Shown: positions 7,986 to 17,968 of the stretch, one piece after another
How the letters are laid out: each line of letters starts with the position of its first letter
Position numbering within the stretch: position 1 is the stretch's first letter
Origin: Streptomyces cinnamoneus
GTDB lineage: Bacteria; Actinomycetota; Actinomycetes; Streptomycetales; Streptomycetaceae
Direction of reading: 5' to 3'
Assembly: GCF_002939475.1 (NCBI RefSeq)
Contig: NZ_PKFQ01000002.1
Location: 62,001 to 126,000, forward strand
Length of the DNA stretch: 64,000 nt
Made by a program: the position numbers and the translations under genes
The notes under the pieces: model-generated
The model's input: only the letters and a program-made list of their open reading frames with translations
Databases searched by the model: none
Told to the model about the DNA's origin: nothing

Positions 7986-8013
7986 GGGGGGACCGCTGAT
8001 TCAGCGGCCCCCT
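7986..8013 (-). terminator. Intrinsic terminator overlapping the polX stop
   Basis: GGGGG (7987-7991) and CCGCTG pair with CAGCGG and CCCCC (8008-8012) around a 3-base loop, with one bulged A. The hairpin includes the polX stop codon. Confidence 0.6.
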
Positions 8014-9725
8014 GGGCGCAGGAAGCGCCGGAGCTTCTGCAACGGCCACGTGTTGATCACCTCGTCCTTCGTCAGCCAGCCACGTTGCGCCGTGCCCACC
8101 CCGAAGCGCATGTACGGCAGGTGCACGACCGAGTGCGCGTCGGTGTTCACCGCGAACTTCACCCCGTAGCGCTTGGCGCGCAGGATCTCCTCGTCGCCCA
8201 GATCCAGCCGCTCGGGGTGGGAGTTGACCTCCAGGGCGGTACCAGTACGCGCACAAGCGGCGAAGACCTCGTCGAAGTCGGCGTCGATGCCCGGGCGCTT
8301 GCCGATCTGCCGCGTGGTGGGATGACCGATGATCGAGACATACGGGTTCTCGCAGGCCCGCACGAGTCGCCGCGTCAGCTCCTCCCGACTCTGGTTGAAG
8401 TGCGAGTGCACCGACGCCACGCACAGGTCGAACCCCGCCAGGAAGTCGTCCGGCCAGTCCAGGTCGCCCTCCGGCCCGATGTTGAGTTCGGTGCCGTGCA
8501 GCACGTGCATGCGGCGGTGCTTCCCGTCCAGCGCCCGCACCTTTTCCCGCTGGGCCAGGATCTTCTGGTCCGTCATCCGCTGCATGTACAGATTCGGCGC
8601 GTGATCCGTGATGGCGAAGTACGCGTAACCGCGGTCTGCCGCCGCAGCCACCATGTCTTCCAGGCCGGACACCCCGTCCGTGAGGTCGGTGTGCGTGTGC
8701 AGGTCCCCGCGGATGTCGCCTTCCTCGATCAGCTCGGGCAACTCGCCCTTCAAGGCGGCAGCGATCTCGCCCCTGTCCTCCCGCAGCGTCGGCGGGATCC
8801 ACGGGAGGCCCAGCTTGGCGTAGATGTCCTCCTCGGTCCCGGACACCGCCTTCTTGCCGCTCTTGGCGTGGAAGAGCCCGTACTCCGACAGCTTGTACCC
8901 GTGCCGGATGGCCATCTCCCGGACCCGGATGTTGTGCGCCTTCGAGCCCGTGAAGTACAGCAGCCCCGCTCCCCACGAGTCCGGCGGCAGTACCCGCAGG
9001 TCGACCTGGAGCCCCTTGGTGGTGCGGATCGAGGTCTTCTTCTCTCCGTGGGCGATGACCTCGGCGGTGTACGGAAGGCCGCTGAACGCCTCCATGAACG
9101 CCGCCGACCGCTCGGCTGCGACGAGGACGTCGACGTCCCCGATGGTCTCCCGCATGCGCCGCAGCGACCCGGCGTACGCGCACCCCTCACACCCCTTCAC
9201 CCGGGACAGCTCCGCGACGACCTGCTCGGCGACGTCCATGGCGCTGTTGAGGAGGATGCGGCCGCCGGCCTTCTGCATCAGCGCGATGCCGTGGAGTACG
9301 TTCTCCTCGGTCCTCTCGCCGAAGCCCTTCAGATCGCGCAGCCGTTTGTCGTGGATCGCGTCGAGCAGCTCGTCCACGGAGGAGACGCGCAGTTCCTCAT
9401 AGAGGGTCATGGCCTTCTTCGGCCCGAGCGTGGGAATGGTGAGGAGTTCCCGGACCCCGGCCGGTACGGACGCCCGTACCTCCTCGACGTCCGACACCTG
9501 GCCGGTCCGCAGGAACTCCACGACTTTTTCCGCGATCGACTTCCCCACGTTCGGAATGTCCCGCAGGCCCTTCACGTCGAGCTTGGAGACATCCGTGGGG
9601 AAGCCGCCGATCGCGCGGGCGGCTTTTTCGTAGGCGCGTGCCTTGAAGGCGTCACCACCGGTGATCGCGACGAGGTCGGCGTACTCCTGAAGCAGCGCCT
9701 CGACCTCCTCATTGGGCCGGGCCAT
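8001..9725 (-). CDS. polX: PolX-family DNA polymerase/exonuclease (HhH, Pol beta, PHP domains)
   Basis: A 574-residue bacterial family X DNA polymerase for gap filling in base-excision repair. Helix-hairpin-helix motifs occupy about 40-130. The nucleotidyltransferase core has GSLRR...GDVDVLV with its catalytic Asp pair near residue 190. The C-terminal PHP domain (about 335-570) keeps its metal ligands in GDLHTHTD, ITDHA, HGTELN, SVHSHF, GHPTTR and NTDAH, so 3'-5' exonuclease or AP-endonuclease activity is expected. The start is 43 bases after hypE on the same strand, so read-through from the hyp operon is possible. Confidence 0.94.
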   Translation of the reverse strand: MARPNEEVEALLQEYADLVAITGGDAFKARAYEKAARAIGGFPTDVSKLDVKGLRDIPNVGKSIAEKVVEFLRTGQVSDVEEVRASVPAGVRELLTIPTLGPKKAMTLYEELRVSSVDELLDAIHDKRLRDLKGFGERTEENVLHGIALMQKAGGRILLNSAMDVAEQVVAELSRVKGCEGCAYAGSLRRMRETIGDVDVLVAAERSAAFMEAFSGLPYTAEVIAHGEKKTSIRTTKGLQVDLRVLPPDSWGAGLLYFTGSKAHNIRVREMAIRHGYKLSEYGLFHAKSGKKAVSGTEEDIYAKLGLPWIPPTLREDRGEIAAALKGELPELIEEGDIRGDLHTHTDLTDGVSGLEDMVAAAADRGYAYFAITDHAPNLYMQRMTDQKILAQREKVRALDGKHRRMHVLHGTELNIGPEGDLDWPDDFLAGFDLCVASVHSHFNQSREELTRRLVRACENPYVSIIGHPTTRQIGKRPGIDADFDEVFAACARTGTALEVNSHPERLDLGDEEILRAKRYGVKFAVNTDAHSVVHLPYMRFGVGTAQRGWLTKDEVINTWPLQKLRRFLRPGGR

Positions 9726-9768
9726 GGGTCCAGCCTGCCATCAGGAGGGCGAGGGCACACCCCGGGCG

Positions 9769-10822
9769 TCAGCAGATGCGCGGCAGCTGCTCCCCGAGGG
9801 GGAGGTCGACCACGCGGGTGCCGCCGAGCCGTGTCCGCGCCACGACCGTCCCCGGGTGCTCGGCCACACAGGTGCCGATGACCGCCGCGCCGGCCCCCCG
9901 TGGGTGGGCGCGCATGGCGGCGAGGACCGCGTCGGCGTGCTCGGGCGGGACGAAGGCGAGGAGCTTGCCCTCGTTGGCCACGTACAGCGGGTCCAGGCCG
10001 AGGAAGCCGCAGGCGCTCGCCACCGGCTCGGGCACGGGCACGCTCTCCTCGGTGAGCACCACGCCGGTGCCGGAGGCGGTCGCGATCTCGTTGAGGACGC
10101 CGGCCACGCCCCCGCGCGTGGGGTCGCGCAGGACGTGCAGGTCGGGGGTGACGGCCAGCATGGCGGCCACGAGGCCGCCCAGCGGGGCGGTGTCGCTGGC
10201 GATCTCCACACCGAACTCCAGGCCCTCGCGGACGCTCAGGACCGCGATGCCGTGCATGCCGACCGGCCCGCTGACGATGACGACGTCGCCGGGCGCGGCC
10301 CGCTGCGGCCGGATGTCCACGCCGTGGGGGATCAGCCCGATGCCGGAGGCCGTGACGTACACCCCGTCGCCGTGCCCGCTGTCCACGACCTTGGTGTCGC
10401 CGGTGGCCACGGTGACGCCGGCGGCCTCGGCGGCCTTCCCCACCGCGCGGGCCACGTCCGAGACCACGGACAGGGCGGTCCCCTCCTCCAGGATGAAGGC
10501 GCACGAGAGGTAGGCCGCCCGGGCCCCGCTCATGGCGAGGTCGTTGACGGTGCCGTTGACGGCGAGGTCCCCGATGCTGCCGCCGGGGAAGAACAGCGGC
10601 CGCACCACGTGGGAGTCGGTGGTGAAGGCCAGCCGGGCGCCGCCGACCTCCACGGCCGCCGAGTCGCCGAGCCCGGCCAGGACGTCGTTTCCGTAGGCGG
10701 GCGCGAACACCTGGTCGAAGAGCTCGGCGGACAGCGCTCCGCCGCCGCCGTGCCCGAGCACCACGACGGGCTGGTCGCGCAGCGGCGCGGGGCAGGTCCA
10801 CGCGCTGGGATCGAGGGTGATG

Positions 10823-10830
<8 letters not shown>
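9769..10830 (-). CDS. hypE: Hydrogenase maturation protein HypE
   Basis: A 353-residue HypE of the PurM/ThiL-like ATPase family. It dehydrates a carbamoyl group on its C-terminal cysteine to a thiocyanate, which supplies the CN ligands of the [NiFe] active site. The protein ends in PRIC, so the acceptor cysteine is the last residue, as required. Glycine-rich VVLGHGGGG near residue 23 and NDLAMSGA are typical. Its ATG overlaps the end of hypD by 8 bases, showing translational coupling within hypA-B-F-C-D-E. Confidence 0.96.
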
Positions 10831-11946
<1,116 letters not shown>

Positions 11947-11950
<4 letters not shown>

Positions 11951-12255
11951 CGGATGTCCTCCAAGGGTTCCGCGGGGACGACGCCCGCCTCGGCGGCGGC
12001 GCGGCTCCACGCGTCCCCGAACTCCTCCTCCAGCGCGCCGATCCGCGCGAAGAGGTCCAGCGTGGCGAGCGCCGCCGCCTCGTCCAGGCGTTGCAGCGCG
12101 AACCCGACGTGGACGATGGCGTAGTCGCCGACCTCGATGTCGGGCAGATAGGCCAGGCACACGTCCTTGACGGCGCCGCCGAAGTCGACGCGGGCCATGC
12201 GGGTGCCGTCCCGCTCCTCAATGCCGACGACCTTGCCGGGCACTGCCAGGCACAT
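11947..12255 (-). CDS. hypC: Hydrogenase maturation chaperone HypC
   Basis: A 102-residue HypC/HupF chaperone. It starts with the family hallmark MCLAVPGKV, whose Cys2 binds iron with HypD and then contacts the large-subunit precursor. The OB-fold-like body contains DVCLAYLPDIEVGDYAIVHVG. It overlaps hypF by 38 bases at its start and hypD at its stop. Confidence 0.96.
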
Positions 12256-14662
12256 GGGTCTCTCCTTCCCGCTGGCCGGTCCCGGCCCCGCGCGCGCGGG
12301 CCCGGGCGGCGATCAGTACCTGTCCGAGCGCGAGCCCGCCGTCGCCGCACGGCACCCGGCCGTGGCGCACGACCGCGAAGCCGTCGCCGCGCAGCAGGTC
12401 CGTGCAGGCGTCCTCGAGCAGCGCGTTGGCGAACACCCCGCCCGACAGGGCGACCGTGCGCACCCCCGTGGCCCGTCGGGCGTCCCGGCACACGGCCAGG
12501 ACGGCCGCGGCGACCGCGTGGTGGAAACGCGCGGCGACGACCGCGGGCCCCGCCCCGTCGCGCAGGTCGGCGACGGCCTCCCGCAGGACGGGCGCGGGGT
12601 CGAGGAGGAGGGGCCCGCCGTCGCCGGCCGCCCGGCTCGCGAAGGCGTACGGGCGTCCGCAGCGGGCGATGGCGGGAGCCGCGCACGCCTCCAGCTCGAC
12701 GGCCGCCTGGGCCTCGTGGCCCGCACGGTGGCGGACGCCGAGCAGTGAGGAGACCGCGTCGAAGAGCCGGCCCATGCTGGAGGTGGGCACGCAGGCCACC
12801 CCGCGTTCCAGCTGGCGGTCCAGCACCCGCAGTTCGTCCGCCGCGCAGGCCGCCACGCACGGCAGGTCCGCGTCCCAGGCGAGCCGCGCGGCGCGCAGGT
12901 GCGACAGGGCCGTCCGGCAGGGGTTGCGCACGGCCGCGTCGCCGCCCGGCAGGGGCACGTACGCCAGGTGGGCCAGGCGGCGGTAGCCGTCGTAGTCGGC
13001 CAGCAGCACCTCGCCGCCCCACACGGCGCCGTCGTCGCCGTATCCGGTGCCGTCGAAGGCGACGCCGATGACCGGGGCGGTGCCGTCCAGGCCGGCGTCG
13101 GCCATCGCGGAGGCGATGTGGGCGTGGTGGTGCTGGACCAGGTGCAGCGGGCGGCCGGCGGCGTGTTCGCGCGCCCACGCCGCCGACCGGTAGCGGGGGT
13201 GCCGGTCGGCCGCGAGGAGGCGGGGCCGGACGCCGGTGAGGGCGGAGAGGTGCCGGACGGCCCCGCCGAACGCCGCGACGGTGGCGGTCCCGTCCAGATC
13301 GCCGATGTGCTGCGAGAGCCAGGCGGAGCGGCCCACGGCGAGACAGAAGGTGTTCTTGAGGTCGCCGCCGACGGCCAGGGCGGGCGGCACGGCGAAGGGG
13401 AGCGGGACGGGTTCGGGCACGTAGCCGCGCGAGCGGCGCACCGGCAGGAGGCTGCCGTCGCGCCGCACACGGACCACCGAGTCGTCGCAGGGCGCGTGGA
13501 TCGGCCGGTCGTGCCAGAGCCGGGCGTCGGCCAGCGGGGCCGGGAGCGCGGCCGCCTCCGCGTCGTCGGTCACGATGGGCTCGCCGGAGCGGTTGGCGCT
13601 GGTCATCACGAGCACCCGGGGCCCGGGCGGATCCCCGGGCAGGGCGAACAGCAGCCGGTGCAGGGGCGTGTAGGGGAGCATCAGCGCGATGTCGGGGCTG
13701 CCCGGGCAGACGGCGTCGGCCAGGCGGACGCCCGGTACGAAGCCCGCCTCGCGCCGCACCAGCACCGCGGGGGCCCGGGGCCCGGCGAGCAGCCGGGCCT
13801 CCGCCTCGCCGAGCGGTGCGACGGCGCGGGCCGTCGCGAGGTCGGCGGCCATGACGGCGAAGGGTTTGCCGCCGCGCTCCTTGGCGGCCCTCAGCCGGGC
13901 CACGGCCGACGCGTCGCCCGCGTCGCAGGCCAGGTGGTAGCCGCCCAGCCCCTTGACGGCCAGGACCGCGCCCCGGGCGAGCAGTTCTCGGGCCCGGGCC
14001 GGCGCGTCGGACGCCTCCCAGGTCGCCGGGCCCTCGGTCAGGCGCAGCCGGGGCCCGCAGCCGGGGCAGGCGACGGGCTGGGCGTGGAAGCGCCGGTCGC
14101 CGGGGTCGGCGTACTCGGCGGCGCACGGCCCGCACAGCGCGAAGCCGGCCATCGTCGTGGTCGCCCGGTCGTAGGGCAGTCCGGTGACGATGGTGAACCG
14201 GGGACCGCAGTGCGTGCAGTTGATGAAGGGGTGCCGATGGCGTCGGTTCCCCGGATCAGTGAGCTCGTGGAGGCACGCCGCGCACAGGGCCGTGTCCGGG
14301 GGCACCGTGGTGCGGCCCCGCCCCTGCCGGGAGGGCCGGATGGTGAACCCCCGGCCGCCGACGGCGGGCAGGTCGTGCTGGACGACCGACGTGACGGCCG
14401 ACAGCGGCGGCGCGTCGGTCGTCAGACGCTCGGCGAACGCGCCGACGCGCCCGGCGTCGCCCTCGACCTCGGTGACGACCCCGTCGGCGCCGTTGCTCAC
14501 GTGACCGGACAGCCCGAGCTCGTGGGCGAGGGCGTGGACGAAGGGCCGGAAGCCCACGCCCTGGACGGTGCCGCGCACGACGATCCGGCGCCGGACGACG
14601 CCGGTGGCGACCGGTGCGGGGCCGGTCGCCCGCTCCGGGGCCGCCGGGCGGGAGGCGGGCAC
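12218..14662 (-). CDS. hypF: Carbamoyltransferase HypF
   Basis: An 814-residue HypF that transfers a carbamoyl group from carbamoyl phosphate to HypE. Domains in order: acylphosphatase-like (VQGVGFRPFV, about 32-115), two zinc fingers (CAAC...CTHC and CGPC...CPGC), a YrdC/Sua5-like domain (KGLGGYHLAC, TSANRSGEPI), and a Kae1-like carbamoyltransferase domain (HHHAH, AFDGTGYGDDG, LSGGVFAN). GTG at 14660-14662, 2 bases after the hypB stop, is chosen. The first 20 or so residues are Ala/Pro-rich, so the true start may be slightly later. Confidence 0.95.
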   Translation of the reverse strand: MPASRPAAPERATGPAPVATGVVRRRIVVRGTVQGVGFRPFVHALAHELGLSGHVSNGADGVVTEVEGDAGRVGAFAERLTTDAPPLSAVTSVVQHDLPAVGGRGFTIRPSRQGRGRTTVPPDTALCAACLHELTDPGNRRHRHPFINCTHCGPRFTIVTGLPYDRATTTMAGFALCGPCAAEYADPGDRRFHAQPVACPGCGPRLRLTEGPATWEASDAPARARELLARGAVLAVKGLGGYHLACDAGDASAVARLRAAKERGGKPFAVMAADLATARAVAPLGEAEARLLAGPRAPAVLVRREAGFVPGVRLADAVCPGSPDIALMLPYTPLHRLLFALPGDPPGPRVLVMTSANRSGEPIVTDDAEAAALPAPLADARLWHDRPIHAPCDDSVVRVRRDGSLLPVRRSRGYVPEPVPLPFAVPPALAVGGDLKNTFCLAVGRSAWLSQHIGDLDGTATVAAFGGAVRHLSALTGVRPRLLAADRHPRYRSAAWAREHAAGRPLHLVQHHHAHIASAMADAGLDGTAPVIGVAFDGTGYGDDGAVWGGEVLLADYDGYRRLAHLAYVPLPGGDAAVRNPCRTALSHLRAARLAWDADLPCVAACAADELRVLDRQLERGVACVPTSSMGRLFDAVSSLLGVRHRAGHEAQAAVELEACAAPAIARCGRPYAFASRAAGDGGPLLLDPAPVLREAVADLRDGAGPAVVAARFHHAVAAAVLAVCRDARRATGVRTVALSGGVFANALLEDACTDLLRGDGFAVVRHGRVPCGDGGLALGQVLIAARARARGAGTGQREGETHVPGSARQGRRH

Positions 14663-14664
14663 CG

Positions 14665-15507
14665 CTAGCGGGCCGTCACCGTGGGCGGGCCGCCGGGCTC
14701 GTGGCCGGGCGCGGCGTGCCGGGGGCCGGGGCCGGGTGGGTGCGCCCGGTGGGCGCGCGGCCCCAGCCCGTGGCCGTAGCCCTCCTGGTGGTCGCCGGCG
14801 TGCTTCCCGGGGCCCAGCCGGCCGGTGGCCATCCGGGGCCGGTGCACCTCGGTGCCCGCGGCGACCGCGAGGACGTGGTCGGTGAACGCGTCGACGCCCT
14901 CGCCGTCGCGGGCCGAGGTGGCGAGGACGGGCACCCCGGGGTTGACCCGGGTGACGTTCGCGGCGAACGCCGCCTCGTCGAAGCCCACCGCGGCGGCGAT
15001 GTCGGTCTTGGTGAGGACGACGAGGTGGGCGAGGCCGAACGCCGTGGGGTACTTCAGCGGCTTGTCCTCGCCCTCGGTCACCGACATCAGCGTCACCCGC
15101 AGGGTCTCGCCCAGGTCGTAGGCGGCGGGGCAGACGAGGTTGCCGACGTTCTCCACGAACAGCACCCGGCTGTCGGCCGGCAGCCAGCCCTCCAGGTGGG
15201 ACCGGAGCTGGGCGGCCTCCAGATGGCACAGCCCACCGGTGAGCACCTGTTTGACGGGGACGCCGGCGCGGGCCAGACGGCGCGCGTCGTTCTCGGTCGC
15301 CAGGTCGGCCGTGAGCGCGGCCACCGGCACGGTGCGCGCCCGCATGCCCAGCAGGACCCGTTCCAGCAGGGCGGTCTTGCCGCTGCCGGGGCTCGACAGC
15401 AGGTTCACCACCGTGGTGCCCCTGGCGGTCAGTTCCTCGCGGACGGCGCCGGCCAGGGCGTCGTTCTTCGCCAGCACGGCCTGGCGCATGTCGATGACCC
15501 GGCACAT
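14665..15507 (-). CDS. hypB: Hydrogenase nickel incorporation GTPase HypB with His-rich C-terminal tail
   Basis: A 280-residue SIMIBI GTPase that works with HypA to insert nickel into the large subunit. The P-loop is SSPGSGKT, the switch regions include NVGNLVCP and VTEGEDKPLKYP, and the base-specificity motif is TKTD. Most HypB proteins carry a His-rich stretch at the N-terminus. Here the last ~55 residues are instead rich in His, Gly and Pro (GKHAGDHQEGYGHG, then several more His), which may store nickel. Its ATG overlaps the hypA stop by one base (TGATG). Confidence 0.95.
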   Translation of the reverse strand: MCRVIDMRQAVLAKNDALAGAVREELTARGTTVVNLLSSPGSGKTALLERVLLGMRARTVPVAALTADLATENDARRLARAGVPVKQVLTGGLCHLEAAQLRSHLEGWLPADSRVLFVENVGNLVCPAAYDLGETLRVTLMSVTEGEDKPLKYPTAFGLAHLVVLTKTDIAAAVGFDEAAFAANVTRVNPGVPVLATSARDGEGVDAFTDHVLAVAAGTEVHRPRMATGRLGPGKHAGDHQEGYGHGLGPRAHRAHPPGPGPRHAAPGHEPGGPPTVTAR

Positions 15508-15866
15508 CACACGCTCGCCTCTTCCTCCAGCTCGATTCCGGTGATCTCCAGCTCCCGCCCGCCGGTCAGGTCCTCCGCCGGGCGGTCGCAGCGCGGGCAC
15601 CACAGCAGGGGCGGCATGCCCACCGCGAAGTGCTCCGCGCAGTGCGCGCAGCGGGCGCGGCCGGGCACCTCCTCGATCAGGAGCCGGGCGGTCTCCAGCA
15701 CGGTTCCCTCCCGGGCGACCTCGAACGAGAACCGCAGCGCGTCGGGGACGACACCCGCCAGCTCGCCGACGCGCACCCGCACCGCCGCGACGCGCGCGGC
15801 GCCGTGCCGGCCGGCCGTCTCCGCCGCCCGTTCGACGATCGCGGCGGCGATGGACAACTCGTGCAT
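15507..15866 (-). CDS. hypA: Hydrogenase nickel metallochaperone HypA
   Basis: A 119-residue nickel chaperone. It begins MHELSIA, so His2 can serve as a nickel ligand, and its zinc-binding loop is CAHC...CPRC near residues 73-92. It is the first gene of the minus-strand hyp operon and diverges from hypX across a 286-base region. Confidence 0.95.
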   Translation of the reverse strand: MHELSIAAAIVERAAETAGRHGAARVAAVRVRVGELAGVVPDALRFSFEVAREGTVLETARLLIEEVPGRARCAHCAEHFAVGMPPLLWCPRCDRPAEDLTGGRELEITGIELEEEASV

Positions 15867-16152
15867 GACCTCGCCGCTCCCGTCCCGCGTCCTGGGCGCA
15901 CGGACGCCGCCCCGCGACGGAGGGCCCGTGCGGTACGCGCTCCACAGTGCCCGCCGGGGTGCGGCGCGGCCCGGTCCGCCACGGCCGCGGCCACCGGTAC
16001 GGGCCCGGGTATTCGCCCGCGCAGCCCAATCGCGCCGGGTCTTCGGGCCCGGCCGCACGTCCGGACGGCCTGAATGGTGTGACGATCAGTCCGGCATGCC
16101 GCCGTATCGCGTCATCTCTTCCCATGTTCCGACGAACGTCAGGAGGTCACCC
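15867..16152. promoter_or_regulatory. Divergent hypA/hypX regulatory region
   Basis: This 286-base intergenic region must hold the promoters for both the maturation operon (minus) and the structural operon (plus). The hypX-proximal part (about 16070-16140) is the least GC-rich. An AGGAGG (16141-16146) lies 6 bases before the hypX GTG. I could not identify a confident operator; a near-CRP-like TGTGA lacks its second arm. Confidence 0.6.
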
Positions 16153-17892
16153 GTGCGCGTCCTGCTCATCGCCAGCGCGTTCAACAGCCTCACGCAGCGC
16201 GTCTTCGCCGAACTCGGTGACCACGGGCACACCCCCGCCGTGGCCGTGGCGGACGGGGACGAGGCGCTGCGGGAGGCGGTCGCCCGCCACCACCCGGAGC
16301 TGATCGTCGCGCCCATGCTCACGACGGCGATCCCACCGGACGTGTGCGCGAGCCACACCTGTCTGGTCGTCCACCCCGGGCCGCCCGGGGACCGGGGACC
16401 GTCCTCCCTGGACCGGGCGGTGCAGGAGGGGGTGCGCCGCTGGGGCGTGACGGTGCTTCAGGCGGAGGAGGAGATGGACGCCGGGCCCGTCTGGGCGGCC
16501 GAGGGGTTCACTGTGCCGCCGGGGGTCACCAAGAGCGACCTCTACCGCGGTGAGATGGCCGACGCCGCCGTGGCCGCCGTGCTGCGGGCCGTGGACCGCT
16601 TCCGCTCGGGGTGCTGGGAGCCGAGGTCGCAGGAGGGGCTGCGGGTGCGCAGCCTTCCGTACCTGCGGCAGAGCGGGCGCCGGATCGACTGGGAGGGCCA
16701 GGACACCGAGTCCGTCCTGCGCACGCTGCGGGCGGCCGACTCGCAGCCGGGCGTGCGGGACGAACTGCTGGGCGAGGAGTGGTTCCTCCACGGCGGGCAC
16801 TACGAGGACCGGCTGCGGGGGACACCGGGGCGGGTCCTGGCCACCCGGGCCGGCGCGATCTGCCGGGCCACGGCCGACGCGGCGGTGTGGATCCCCCAGT
16901 TGCGCCGGGCCCGCACCGACACGGAGCCCGCGGGGATCAAACTGCCCGCCGTGCGGGCGCTCGGCGACCGGCTGCCGGACGTCCCGGAGGTGACCGCGCC
17001 GCTGGAGATGCCCGCGCACCGGCGCACCTGGAGCGACATCCGGTACGCCGAACAGGGCGAGGTGGGCTTCGTCCGGTTCCGTTTCCCCGGCGGGGCCATG
17101 AGCACGGTGCAGTGCCGCCGGTTGCTCGCCGCCTGGCGGTTCGCCCGTTCGCGGCCCACGTCGGTGATCGTGCTGGGCGGTGAGCGGGACTTCTTCTCCA
17201 ACGGCATCCACCTGAACGTCATCGAGGCGGCCGCCGACCCGGCGGCGGAGTCCTGGGCCAACATCAACGCGATGGACGATCTGGTGGAGGCGGTGCTGAC
17301 CACCACCGACCGGCTCGTCGTCGCCGCCCTGCCCGGCAACGCGGCGGCCGGCGGCGCGATGCTCGCGCTCGCCGCCGACGAGGTGTGGTGCCGGGCGGGC
17401 GCCGTACTCAACCCCCACTACCGCCTCATGGGGCTCTACGGCTCCGAGTACTGGACCTACACCCTGCCCCGGCGCGTGGGCGCGGACGGGGCCCGGGCGC
17501 TGCTGGACGAGGCGGCGCCCGTCGGCGCGGCCCGGGCCCGGTACCTGGGCCTGGTGGACCGGGTCGTCGCCATGCCGCCGGGGGAGTTCGCGGCGGAGGT
17601 CACCCGGATGGCCGCGGACCTCCTCGGTGAATGCGACGTCCAGACGCGGATCGCGGCGAAGAAGGCCGCCCGCGAGCGCGACGAGGCGGCCAGGCCCCTG
17701 GCCGCCTACCGGGAACACGAGCTGGAACGCATGCGGAGCACCTTCTTCGACCGTGGCGCGCCCTACCACGCCCTGCGGTCGGCGTTCGTGCGCAAACGGC
17801 CCGCCCCGGGCGCCGCGAACCGCCTGGAGGCCCTCTCCACACCGGGACGACACGTGGAAATTGCCGAGAAAAAGCCGGTATGTCAGATTTAA
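16153..17892 (+). CDS. hypX: HypX: CO-ligand-forming formyltransferase/enoyl-CoA-hydratase fusion
   Basis: A 579-residue two-domain protein. The N-terminal part (about 1-270) resembles N10-formyl-THF transferases and carries HPGPPGDRGPSS. The C-terminal part is crotonase-like, with GGERDFFSNGIHLN and PGNAAAGGAMLALAADEV. In Cupriavidus, HypX makes the active-site CO ligand from formyl-THF during aerobic growth via formyl-CoA; that role is inferred here from the matching architecture. GTG at 16153 is set by an AGGAGG 6 bases upstream. It leads the structural operon, fitting hydrogenase assembly in air. Confidence 0.93.
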   Translation: MRVLLIASAFNSLTQRVFAELGDHGHTPAVAVADGDEALREAVARHHPELIVAPMLTTAIPPDVCASHTCLVVHPGPPGDRGPSSLDRAVQEGVRRWGVTVLQAEEEMDAGPVWAAEGFTVPPGVTKSDLYRGEMADAAVAAVLRAVDRFRSGCWEPRSQEGLRVRSLPYLRQSGRRIDWEGQDTESVLRTLRAADSQPGVRDELLGEEWFLHGGHYEDRLRGTPGRVLATRAGAICRATADAAVWIPQLRRARTDTEPAGIKLPAVRALGDRLPDVPEVTAPLEMPAHRRTWSDIRYAEQGEVGFVRFRFPGGAMSTVQCRRLLAAWRFARSRPTSVIVLGGERDFFSNGIHLNVIEAAADPAAESWANINAMDDLVEAVLTTTDRLVVAALPGNAAAGGAMLALAADEVWCRAGAVLNPHYRLMGLYGSEYWTYTLPRRVGADGARALLDEAAPVGAARARYLGLVDRVVAMPPGEFAAEVTRMAADLLGECDVQTRIAAKKAARERDEAARPLAAYREHELERMRSTFFDRGAPYHALRSAFVRKRPAPGAANRLEALSTPGRHVEIAEKKPVCQI

Positions 17893-17968
17893 TCTCCAAG
17901 GGCCCGGAGCCCGCCGGCCACCCACGGCCTGCGGGGCCGGCCCACCGCGGGCCGAAGGGAAGGCAGCC

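Noticed and set aside
16070..16100. CRP-like site before hypX
   Set aside because: TGTGA is present but the second half-site is missing.
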